From NCBI RefSeq assembly GCF_039769985.1, contig NZ_JBDNCH010000002.1, positions 2,914,001 through 2,978,000 on the forward strand: a DNA stretch of 64,000 nucleotides, in the 5' to 3' direction. A program made the position numbers and the translations under genes. This document shows positions 55,717-64,000 of this stretch, in pieces (positions within the stretch are counted from its first letter, which is position 1; each line of letters begins with the position of its first letter). This DNA is from Ponticoccus litoralis. GTDB lineage: Bacteria; Pseudomonadota; Alphaproteobacteria; Rhodobacterales; Rhodobacteraceae. Under the pieces are notes generated by a model, which was not told where the DNA came from, made no database searches, and was given only the letters and a program-made list of their open reading frames with translations.

Positions 55717-56391
55717 TCACCGCCAGTCCACCACCTCACCCGGCGCGGCCCGTTCGGTGCGGAAACCGTTCGCCGGGTGATCGGCATCCGGATATCCCAC
55801 GGCGATCCCGCACAGGACGTCGCGATCCCCGGCGAGGTCGAACCAGTCCCGCACGAAGGGGGCGAAGCCCGCGATCGAGGCCATGGCACAGCTGCCGATG
55901 CCGCGCGCCGTCAGGGCCGTCAGCAGGGCCGAGACATAGGCCCCGCAATCCAGCACCCCGTAGGTCCCCAGCGCCACGGGGGTGGTGATCAGCAGCAGCT
56001 GCGGCGCGCCGAAGAAGCGGAAGTTCTCGCGCATCTGCCGGGCAGAGGCGGCGCGGTCGCCCTTCTGCACCCCCACCGCCTCGTACAATTGCCAGCCGCA
56101 GCGGCGGCGGCGGTCCCGATAGGCGCCCTCATAGGCGGTGGGAAAGGGGATGTCGCTGGCATGCGGGGCCTCGGCCACGTGGGCGTAAAGCGCCTCGGCC
56201 AGCCGCGCGGTCTCCGGCGCGCCGCAGGCGATCACCTGCCAGGGCTGCGAATTGCACCACGAGGCGACATGCTGCGCATCCGCCAGCGCCGCGTCGATCA
56301 GGGCGGGCTCGACCGGGCGGGGGGCGAAAGCGCGGCATGAGTAACGGCTGCGCAGCAGGCGCCCCAGCCTCTCGGCATCGGTTTCGGTCAT
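55717..56391 (-). CDS. Nitroreductase-family protein
   Basis: 224 residues with the FMN-binding nitroreductase fold: RLLRSRYSCRAFAPRPVEP at the N-terminus (FMN phosphate Arg/Ser), ASWCNSQPWQVIACG, and GIGSCAMASIAGF followed by GIAVGYPDADHPANGFRTER. It probably reduces nitro or quinone compounds or an activated enoyl group with NAD(P)H. The ATG at 56391 overlaps the CoA-transferase stop by ATGA, so the pair is translationally coupled. That suggests a shared catabolic route, by inference. Confidence 0.88.
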   Translation of the reverse strand: MTETDAERLGRLLRSRYSCRAFAPRPVEPALIDAALADAQHVASWCNSQPWQVIACGAPETARLAEALYAHVAEAPHASDIPFPTAYEGAYRDRRRRCGWQLYEAVGVQKGDRAASARQMRENFRFFGAPQLLLITTPVALGTYGVLDCGAYVSALLTALTARGIGSCAMASIAGFAPFVRDWFDLAGDRDVLCGIAVGYPDADHPANGFRTERAAPGEVVDWR

Positions 56392-57466
56392 AGCAGCCCC
56401 TTGCGTTTCAGCTCTGTCAGGATCTCGGCCCCGTGCTCTCCGCGCGCGGGGGCGGGCCGGGGCGGCGCATTGCGCCGTCGAAGCGCGGCGCCGGCACCGG
56501 CCCCTCCGGCTGGCCGTGACCCCGCGCCGCCATATGCGGATCCCGCGCCGCCTCGTCCGGGGAGAGCACCGGTGCGACACAGGCCTCGCTGCCTTCGAAG
56601 AGCGCCGCCCAATGGGCACGGTCCTGTTGCGCGAAGAGCCCCGCAAGCCGGGCGGTCTGGCGCGGCCATTGGGCGGGGTCGTGCTGCGCCGCAAAGACCG
56701 GATCGCCGGTCAGGCCCAGCCGGTCGAGGAAGGCCGCGTAGAACTGCGGTTCGAGGCATTGCACCGCAACATGGCCCCCGCAGGCGCAGGCATAGCAGCG
56801 CGACCAGTGCGGCCCGTCCAGCAATGAGGCGCCGCGCGCGGCACTCGAGAACCCCGGACCCATCGACCGGAGCAGCGCCATCATGTGGCTGGTGCCGTCG
56901 ACGATGGCGGCATCGACCAGGCAGCCCTTGCCGCTCTGCTGCGCCTGCATGAGCCCGGCCAGCATGCCGAGCGCGAGATACAGCGCGCCGCCGCCGATAT
57001 CGCCCAGTAGCGTCGGCGGCACGGCGGGGACCGCCCCGGGCAGGCCCGCGTAGAACAGCGCGCCGCTGAGCGCGAGGTAGGTCAGGTCGTGCCCGGCCTG
57101 CTGCGCGCGCGGCCCGTCCTGCCCCCATCCGGTCATGCGCCCGTAGACCAGCCCGGGGTTCAGGGCGCGGGCGGGGTCCGGGCCAAGGCCCAGACGCTCC
57201 ATCACGCCGGGGCGGAGCCCCTCGATCAGCCCGTGGGCGTCGCGGATCAGCGCGCGCGCCACGGCAAGATCCCCGGGTGCCTTGAGATCCAGCGCGATGG
57301 AGCGCTTGCCCCGGTCGAGCAGGTTGCGCGCGGGCGCCCCCGGAGCCGGGGAGCCGCCGCTTCGGTGAACCACCGTGACCTCGGCCCCCAGATCGGCCAG
57401 CAGCATCCCGGCAAAGGGCGCAGGGCCAAGAGCCTCGAATTCGACGATGCGGATGCCTGCGAGCAT
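56388..57466 (-). CDS. CaiB/BaiF-family CoA-transferase (one apparent 1-nt deletion)
   Basis: 359 residues after correction, a family III CoA-transferase. GIRIVEFEALGPAPFAGMLLADLGAEV is the classic N-terminus, with RGKRSIALDLKAPGD and LVYGRMTGWGQDGP; GGGALYLALGMLAGLM and the Asp in CLVDAAIVDGTSHMMA follow. The frame breaks in the G/C run at 56448-56452, where one base is missing. Restoring it gives PPPARGEHGAEILTELKRKG and ends at 56388, overlapping the nitroreductase start. The closest type is alpha-methylacyl-CoA racemase-like, but the substrate is unknown. Confidence 0.87.
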
Positions 57467-57546
57467 GGGGTGTCCTCCACCGCCGAGGGAAGCGCATTTG
57501 GCCGGGGAAGGAAAGGGGCGCTGCCCCTCGGCCCTGCGGGCCTCAC

Positions 57547-57575
57547 CCCGAGGTATTTGGACGACCAGAGAAGCA
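57547..57575 (+). repeat. Dispersed intergenic repeat, short form, in a divergent gap
   Basis: CCCGAGGTATTTGGACGACC then AGAGAAGCA. Unlike the others this copy lies between divergent genes (CoA-transferase and lhr), so it cannot serve as a terminator for either. Confidence 0.65.
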
Positions 57576-57698
57576 GAGGGGGGATCTGATCGAGCGGATT
57601 TGTTGAACGGGCGGGAGAGAGAGGGCCAGCGGCGCCTTTGCGGCGGGGTGGCAGCGCGGGGCGTTTTCCTTTTGTTCGGGCCGCGTTATGTCAGGGCG

Positions 57699-60138
57699 AT
57701 GATGGATCTGCCCGAAGCCTTGCAGGGATGGTTCGACCGGCGCGGCTGGTCGGTGCATCCCCATCAGCGTGCCATGCTGGAGCGGGCGGGCGCGCCGGCG
57801 CTGCTGTTGATTGCGCCCACCGGGGGCGGCAAGACGCTGGCGGGCTTCCTGCCGAGCCTGACCGAGCTGGCCGCGGGGGGCGGCCCGGTCTGCACACGCT
57901 TTACGTCAGCCCGCTGAAGGCGCTGGCGGCGGACATCCGGCGCAATCTGCTGATCCCGATCGAGGAGGCGGGGCTGCCGATCCGGGTGGAGGACCGGACC
58001 GGCGATACATCCTATGCGAAGAAGCGGCGGCAGCGGGCCGATCCGCCGCATATCCTGCTGACGACACCCGAGTCGCTGGCGCTGATGACCTCTTACGAGG
58101 ATGCGGCGCGCACCTTTGCGGGCCTGCAACGGGTGGTGGTGGACGAGATCCACGCGCTGGCCGAGTCGAAGCGCGGCGACCAGTTGATGCTGGCGCTGGC
58201 GCGGTTGCAGGCGCTGGCGCCGGGGCTGCGGCGGGTGGGCCTGTCGGCGACGGTCGAGGATCCGGGGGCAGTGGCGGCGCTGCTGGCGCACCATCCCGAC
58301 CCCTGCGAGATCCTGACCGCCGATCCGGGGCCGGAGCCGGACATCCGCATGCTGGAAACCGATCAGGCGCCGCCATGGGCCGGGGGCGGCGCGGCCTATG
58401 CCATCCCCGCCGTGCTGGACGCGGTCAGGCGTCACAGGACCACGCTGATCTTTCACAACACCCGCGCGCAGGCCGAGATCTTCTTTCACAATCTTTGGCT
58501 GGCCAATGAAGAGGCCCTGCCCATCGGCATCCACCACGGCTCGCTGGATCGGGGTCAGCGTGAGAAGGTCGAGGCCGCCATGGTGCGCGGAGAGCTGCGC
58601 GCCATCGTCTGCACCGGGTCGCTGGATCTGGGCATCGACTGGGGTGACGTGGATCTGGTGATCCAGATCGGCGCGCCGAAGAACGTCAAGCGGCTGGTGC
58701 AGCGGATCGGGCGGGCGAACCATCGCTACAACGCGCCCTCCAAGGCGCTGCTGGTGCCGGCCAACCGCTTCGAGGTGGTGGAATGCGTGGCGGCCCCGGA
58801 GGCGGTGAAGGCGCAGGACCTCGACGGCGACCCGCGCGGGCCGGGGCCGCGTGACGTGCTGTGCCAGCATATCCTGATCGCCGCCGCCTCTGGCCCTTTC
58901 GAGGCCGATGCGCTGTACCGGGAAATGGCCAGCGCCGGGCCCTATGCCGGGCTGAGCCGCGCCTCTTTCGACGATTGCCTGAATTTCTGCGCCACCGGCG
59001 GCTATGCGCTGCGCGCCTACGACCAGTGGCAGCGGCTGAAACAGCGCGAGGACGGGCTGTGGCAGCTGCGCGATCCGCGATCCGCGGTGCGTATCCGCCA
59101 GAACGTCGGCACGATCCAGGACACCGATACGCTGAAGGTGAAGTGGCGGGGGCGCGGGGGGCGCCGCTGGGCGAGATCGAGGAGGGCTTTGCGGCCAGCC
59201 TGACCAAGGGCGACACCTTCCTGATCGGCGGGCAGATCGTGCGCTACGAGGGCCTGCGCGAGCTGACCGTCGAAGTGACCCGCGATCCCGGGAAAAAGCC
59301 GAAGATCGCCACCTTCATGGGCACCAAGTTCGCCACCTCGACGCAGCTGTCGCAGCGTATCCTGCGGATGTTCCGGCAGGAGCACTGGCCCGAGCTGCCC
59401 GCCCATACCGCCGAGTGGCTGGCGCTTCAGCGCGCGGTCAGCCGCCTGCCGGAACCCGGGCGGCTGCTGGTCGAGACCTTTCCGCATGACGGGCGCCAGC
59501 AGATGGTGGCCTACGGTTTTGCCGGGCGGAACGCGCAGCAGACGCTGGGGCTGCTGCTGACGAAGCGCATGGAAGAGATGGGGCTGGCGCCCATGGGCTT
59601 TGTCGCCACCGATTACGCCACGCTGATCTGGGGGCTGGACCGGGTGACGGACCCGGCGCCGCTCTTCGATCCGGCGGCGCTGGAGGCCGGGCTCGACGGC
59701 TGGCTGGCGGGCAACGCGGTGATGAAGCGGACCTTTCGCGCCAGCGCCACCATCGCCATGCTGATCGAGCGCCAGACCGGCGGCCAGCGCAAGAGCGGGC
59801 GGCAGGCGACCATGTCCTCGGACATCCTGTACGACACGCTGCTGAAATACGATCCGGATCACCTCTTGATGCAGATCACCCGCGAAGAGGCGATGCGCGG
59901 GCTGGTGGATTTCGCCCGCATCCGCGAGATGCAGGACCGCATTGCGGGCCGCATCGACCACATGGCCCTGAGCCGCGTGACGCCGCTGGCCGCACCGCTG
60001 TTCCTGGAGCCGGGCCGCGTGCCGATCCGGGGCGCCGCGGACGAACGCCTGCTGGAAGAGGAGGTCACGCGCCTTCTGGAGGCGTCCGGGCTGGCGCAGG
60101 TCGAGGCGAAACCGCGCGGCTGGCGGGGGCCTTTCTAG
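57699..60138 (+). CDS. lhr: Ligase-associated DEXH-box DNA helicase, Lhr-like (two apparent 1-nt deletions)
   Basis: 813 residues after correction. Superfamily 2 motifs: APTGGGKTLAGFLPSL (I), LYVSPLKALAADI (Ia), VVDEIHALAESKRG (II), GLSATVED (III), TGSLDLGIDWGDVDLVI (V) and QRIGRANHRYN (VI). The Lhr core C-terminal region follows (DEAD-associated, IRQNVGTIQDTDTLKV ... GGQIVRYEGLREL). One G is missing in CCCGG at 57887, giving GGPGLHTLYVSPL when restored, and one in the G run at 59156-59161. It is usually next to a DNA ligase, exonuclease and PdeM phosphoesterase; none is here. Confidence 0.92.
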
Positions 60139-60228
60139 CGGCGGCACTGGCCGTGCCGCGCGGGCCCCCGGTGAACCCTGTCCCGGACCGGATCGGGCAG
60201 GCCGGGAAGTCTCGGCAGGGGCGCGGTG

Positions 60229-60308
60229 TTTCGCCTGCCTGACGGCAGGCGACCGGTAGGGGGCTTTGCCCCCGGACCCCCGAGGATATTTCCGGACAGA
60301 AGAAGGAA
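60229..60308 (+). repeat. Dispersed intergenic repeat, long form, after lhr
   Basis: Order: inverted repeat CGCCTGCCTGACGGCAGGCG, ACCGG, hairpin GGGGGCTTTGCCCCC, then GGACCCCCGAGGATATTTCC and GGACAGAAGAAGG. It matches the modules at 23871-23948 nearly base for base. It lies 90 bp after the lhr stop. Confidence 0.78.
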
Positions 60309-60413
60309 GGGCGTCGCGCCGCCGGGGGGCGTGGACCGATGCCCATGCCGGTTTCGGATCGAGGCGCCAGCGGGCTTGGCCTGGCACGGGCCTTTGCAAG
60401 ATGGGGCGGCGCC

Positions 60414-60893
60414 TTAGCCCACCGGCAGGGGCGCGTCGCCTTTCGGCTGGTCCATGACGATCTGGCTGTGGACCCGCGAGACCGCCGGATGGGCAAGAAG
60501 GACCTCGTGGATCAGGCGGTTCAGGCCCGGCAGGTCGGCGCAGAAGACCCTGAGCAGGTAATCCGCTTCGCCGGTCATGGTCCAGGCCGAGATGACCTCG
60601 GGGCGGGTGCGCAGCAGTCGGGTGAAGCCCGTGCCCTCTTTCTCGCCGTGGCGGGCGAGCTGCACCTGAATGAAGGCCTGCACCTCCAGTCCCAGCCGCG
60701 CCGGGTCGAGGCGTGCGCGGTAGCCACTGGATCACGCCGCGCTCTTCCAGCCGTTGGCGGCGGCGCCCGGCCTCGGCTGGCCGAGAGGTTGAGGGTGTCG
60801 CCCAGCTCCTGTGCCGTGGCCTGCCCGTTCTTCTGCAGCGCCTGAAGCAGGGCGATGTCGGTGGCATCCGAGGGATATGCGTGATCGTGTCAT
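60414..60893 (-). CDS. Lrp/AsnC-family regulator (three apparent 1-nt insertions)
   Basis: 158 residues after correction: winged helix (DATDIALLQALQKNGQATA, LGDTLNLSAS, AGRRRQRLEERGVI) and RAM domain (RPEVISAWTMTGEADYLLR). Extra bases sit at 60890 (just after the ATG), about 60775 (CCTCGG for CCTCG) and 60727 (CCACTGG for CCATGG). The last correction restores RGVIHGYRARLDPARLG. With all three removed, length is exactly in frame (477 bp). AAAGGGA precedes ATG 60893. It is divergent from the dioxygenase gene and so probably its regulator; such HpdR-like Lrp proteins often respond to aromatic amino acids. Confidence 0.87.
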
Positions 60894-61021
60894 GGCTGTC
60901 CCTTTCGGCGCGTGATCTGCGCGTGATCTGTGTCAATCCTGGCCAGAATGCGCGGAATTCGCGCCCGGGTAAAGTTATACTGCAGGGGACGCAAACGCGA
61001 AGAGCACAGGAGGAGAGCGCC

Positions 61022-62119
61022 ATGGGACCCTTCCCGCACGACGCCCCGCAGGCGACGATCACCGATGAGAACCCCGCCGGCACCGACGGTTTCGAATTCG
61101 TGGAATTTGCCCATCCGGACCCGCAGGAGCTGCGCGATCTCTTTGCGCGGATGGGCTATGCCCATGTGGCCAATCACAAGACGAAGAAGGTCGAGCTTTG
61201 GCAGCAGGGCGACATTACCTATGTGCTGAACGCCGAGAAGGGTTCCTTCGCGGACCGTTTCGTGGATGAACACGGCCCCTGCGCGCCCTCGATGGCCTGG
61301 CGGGTGGTGGATGCGCAGCATGCCTTCGAGCATGCGGTGAAGCTGGGCGCCGAGCCCTACGAGGGCGCCGACAAGACCGTCGACTGGCCCGCGATCAAGG
61401 GCATCGGCGGCTCGCTGATCTACTTCACCGACCAGTATTACGCGACCTCGCCCTACAACGAGGAATTCGACTGGATCGCCACCTCGAAGCCCGAGGGCGT
61501 CGGCTTCTGGTATCTCGACCACCTGACGCATAATGTCTTCAAGGGCAATATGGACACCTGGTTCCGCTTTTACGGGGACCTGTTCAACTTCCGCGAGATC
61601 CGCTTCTTCGACATCGAGGGCAAGTTCACCGGGCTGTTTTCCCGGGCGCTGACCTCGCCCTGCGGGCGCATCCGCATTCCTATCAACGAGGACCGGGGCG
61701 AGACCGGGCAGATCGTGGCCTATCTGAAGAAGTACAAGGGCGAGGGCATCCAGCACATCGCTGTCGGCGCGAAGGACATCTACGACGCGACGGATGCGAT
61801 TGCCGGGAACGGTCTGACGTTCATGCCGGGGCCGCCCGACAGCTATTACGACCTCTCGCACGAGCGGGTCACGGACCACGAAGAGCCCATCGAGCGGATG
61901 AAGAAGCACGGCATCCTGATCGACGGCGAAGGGGTCGTGGACGGGGGCGAGACCCGCATCCTGCTGCAGATCTTCTCGAAGACGGTGATCGGGCCGATCT
62001 TCTTCGAGTTCATCCAGCGCAAGGGTGACGACGGCTTTGGCGAGGGCAATTTCAAGGCGCTCTTCGAGTCGATCGAACAGGAGCAGATCGACAACGGGGA
62101 ACTGCACGCGGCGGAATAA
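61022..62119 (+). CDS. hpd: 4-hydroxyphenylpyruvate dioxygenase
   Basis: 365 residues, intact. It converts 4-hydroxyphenylpyruvate to homogentisate in tyrosine breakdown. Two VOC domains are visible. The iron ligands are His in WYLDHLTHNVFKGNM, His in GIQHIAVGAKDIYD and Glu in IGPIFFEFIQRKGDDGFG. AGGAGAGCGCC precedes ATG 61022. No other homogentisate-pathway gene is in the window. The Lrp-type gene 128 bp upstream is divergent. Confidence 0.96.
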   Translation: MGPFPHDAPQATITDENPAGTDGFEFVEFAHPDPQELRDLFARMGYAHVANHKTKKVELWQQGDITYVLNAEKGSFADRFVDEHGPCAPSMAWRVVDAQHAFEHAVKLGAEPYEGADKTVDWPAIKGIGGSLIYFTDQYYATSPYNEEFDWIATSKPEGVGFWYLDHLTHNVFKGNMDTWFRFYGDLFNFREIRFFDIEGKFTGLFSRALTSPCGRIRIPINEDRGETGQIVAYLKKYKGEGIQHIAVGAKDIYDATDAIAGNGLTFMPGPPDSYYDLSHERVTDHEEPIERMKKHGILIDGEGVVDGGETRILLQIFSKTVIGPIFFEFIQRKGDDGFGEGNFKALFESIEQEQIDNGELHAAE

Positions 62120-62242
62120 GACAGCCCGCCGTCCGGCAGGGAGGAGGAGAGGGTGTCCCTTTTGGGGGCGCCCTCTTTCTTTGCGCGGATTGGGGACGGG
62201 GGAGGCGCTGCGCGCCTGCGAGAGGCGCTGCCTCTCGCGCTC

Positions 62243-62270
62243 ACCGAGGTATTTCGGGACCAGAGAAGAG
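62243..62270 (+). repeat. Dispersed intergenic repeat, short form, after hpd
   Basis: ACCGAGGTATTTCGGGACCA then GAGAAGAG, between the convergent ends of hpd and the envelope protein gene. An upstream GCGAGAGGCGCTGCCTCTCGC inverted repeat (about 62218-62239) accompanies it. Confidence 0.68.
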
Positions 62271-62335
62271 GGGGGCGGAAGGGGGCCGGGAGCTGTGCGC
62301 TGCGGCGTGGTCAAGCGGGGCGCGGGCCTTTCGGG

Positions 62336-64000
62336 TCAGCCGCCCGGCATGTCGAGGGTGATAGTGCGGCTGCCCTTGCTATAGCGCAGCTCGGCATCGC
62401 CGATGGCGGCGACGCGCCCGCCGTCCAGCCGGTCGCCGACCTTGACCTTCTGGTACTTGCCGTTTGCCAGCCGCACGAGGGCGCGGCGGTTGTTGGGGGT
62501 GCCGTAGACGCCGATCAGGTTGATCCGGCCAAGGTTGATCGCATTGCGCACGGTGGCCGAGCGGGCAACGCTGGCGCTTGAGGGCACCGCCGGAGAGACC
62601 GTGCGCGGCGCAACCGCGGCGGTCTGCACAGGTTCCGCCTGGGCCTGCGGCTGCGGTGTGCGTTCGGCGCGGCGCACCAGGGCGGCGAAATTGCCGGGCC
62701 GCTGGACCGGCGGCGGCGAGGCCTGCACCGCCTGCGCGGTCGAGGGGGTGGCGGGCTCTGCCGCCTCGGCCTCTTCCTGGACCGACTGGGGGCGGGCGGT
62801 GGGGCGGAAGGCCGCCAACTCGCTGCGGGAAATGCCTTGCAGCGTCGCCCGCTCGCGCTGTTCGATCACGTCTTCCGGGCGGGCGCGCGGGCGCAGGTCG
62901 CGGAAGCGTTCCAGTTGGTCCGCCACGGGGGGCGCATCGGGGGCGGCGTCTTCTGCCTCTGCCTCTGCCTCGGGCTCGGCCTCGGGCGGCGTGCGCAGCG
63001 GCGGCACGGCAGGCGGAAGGCCCGCGTAGATACGCAGGCCACGGGGTGTCAGCGCGCCTTCGGGTGTGGCCCGCACAAGCCCGCGGTCGTCGATGTCGAA
63101 GGTCATGCCCGGGGGCGGCGGCAGGCCGGGGTCCTCGACCAGAGGTTCCTCCGTCGGCGACAGGGCTGCCGGCAGGGCCACCGCGTCAGAGCTTTCCACC
63201 CTCGGGTCGATCGAGGCGACGTAGACATCCTCGACCCCTTCGTCCGGGGGTGAGCGGCGAGGCCGGGGCCCGCTGCCAGATGCCGGTCGCGGCATAGGTG
63301 GCGGCGGCCTCTTCCGGCGACAGGGCGCGGGGCGCCACCGGGCGCGACAGCGCGGGCGAGGCCGGTTCCGGCGCCGCGGGGCCGTCGCGGGCCGTCTCGG
63401 GTTGCGGGGCCGCGGGTCCCGCTTCGGGGTCCGGGTCGAGGGCCGCCAGTCGCAGCGCCTCGGCGGCCTCGGACTGCGGCGGCGTGTCGGGGCCTGTCGC
63501 GGTGTCCGGCTGCAGGTCGGTGTCGGCGGGAAGCGTGGCGATCTGTGTCTCGGGCTCGGCGCTGCGGAAGAGACGGGCCAGCCCGTCGTCGAGGAAGACC
63601 GAGGCCCATGCGGCGACACCGGCAAGGAAGATCAGCAGCGCCGCGGTCAGCATCAGCCCGAGGAAGCGGGGCTTGCCGCCGACAGGGGCGTTGTTGCGGG
63701 CGCCGAAGACGGTCATGCGCTCGCGTTCTTCCGAACTGGAGGTCAGCGTGCGCCCGGTCTGTTTGGCAGAGGCGAAGCGACCGGCGTCCTCTGCTGGCAG
63801 GGCCGCGACTGCCGCCGCCGTTCGGGCCATCACAGGTGCGGCGACGGCGGGCGTGGTGGCGGGTGCGTTCAACCCCTGCGAGCGCAGCGCGGCGAGGCGC
63901 GCAAGCGGGTTGGGGCCGGGGGCTTCGGCGGCGGTGCGGGCCGCGATGGGGGCGGGTGCGCCGGGGGCGGCAGGCTTTGCCGCCGGGGGGCCGCGCCTGC
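62336..64000 (-). CDS. Large single-pass membrane protein with PilP/GspC-like C-terminus (partial; one apparent 1-nt insertion)
   Basis: The frame continues past the right edge, so the N-terminus is missing. The visible part has a Pro/Ala-rich region, one membrane segment (GLMLTAALLIFLAGVAAW), a long Ala/Pro/Glu-rich linker (including EAEPEAEAEAEDAAPDAPP) and a compact C-terminal domain (NLGRINLIGVYGTPNNRRAL, GKYQKVKVGDRLDGGRVAAI). That last domain resembles the HR/PilP fold of secretion and pilus inner-membrane proteins. A C/G run at 63246-63250 is one base too long. Correcting it gives ASPLTPDEGVEDVYVASIDP. A cytoplasmic N-terminus with a periplasmic C-domain is likely. Function is not established. 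Confidence 0.75.

Overview
This window reads as a chromosome segment of a high-GC alphaproteobacterium, most likely a marine Rhodobacteraceae (Roseobacter-group) member. The evidence is a soxBDAG-type sarcosine oxidase operon, a CcmI of roseobacter type, RTX/Hint and DUF1289 proteins, a split his cluster (hisB-hisH ... hisA ... hisF-hisE), pyruvate carboxylase and a ligase-associated Lhr helicase. I cannot name the genus from sequence alone.

Layout. 1-2500 is the right end of a genomic island: a hydrophobic protein starting at the left edge, an AAA+ ATPase and a tyrosine integrase. The island abuts, and supplies the 5' end of, dusA, a known island integration target. 2522-6499 is core: dusA, a TauE/SafE permease, a DUF1289 protein, ruvX and ccmI. 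6678-12554 is the sarcosine oxidase operon, with a small membrane-protein gene and a terminator-like hairpin inside it. 12631-23643 holds a secreted protein, Fe/Mn superoxide dismutase, rarD converging on a LOG-family gene, a LysM protein, an Atm1-type ABC exporter, a C26 glutamine amidotransferase, a DCC-family protein and a large RTX-Hint protein. 23959-27730 carries iorAB and alkB. 28326-32751 holds a lytic transglycosylase, ftsY, an MgtC-like protein, a DMT exporter and yciB. 32782-37842 has an Lrp regulator divergent from a PLP decarboxylase, then an orphan CoxL-type molybdoprotein overlapping a DUF2235 gene. 38057-43864 is a CoA-binding protein plus the his cluster. Two tandem tRNA-Gly(GCC) genes, pyruvate carboxylase, an FMN-dependent 2-hydroxy-acid dehydrogenase, a degenerate receiver protein, a UvrD-type helicase, a collapsed ABC-transporter cassette, an aldo-keto reductase, a nitroreductase/CoA-transferase pair, Lhr, an Lrp-4-hydroxyphenylpyruvate dioxygenase divergent pair and a partial envelope protein follow.

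Data quality matters here. I count about 23 single-base indels that interrupt otherwise perfectly conserved genes, several normally indispensable (dusA, hisB, hisF, sodB, soxA, uvrD). Removing or restoring one base at each site gives full-length proteins with correct ends. The insertions sit in recurring contexts (CG followed by a purine; CATGG read as CACTGG) and the deletions mostly in G/C runs, so I treat them as consensus errors, not biology. Coordinates for those genes span the corrected reading.

Beyond ordinary genes, the window has a dispersed intergenic repeat (core like GAGGTATTTNNGNNCAGAGAAG) in at least eight places, two tandem perfect 20-bp palindromes before hisE, a hairpin cluster before hisF, and a deletion scar that fused an amino-acid-type binding-protein fragment to a LivF-type ATPase fragment.
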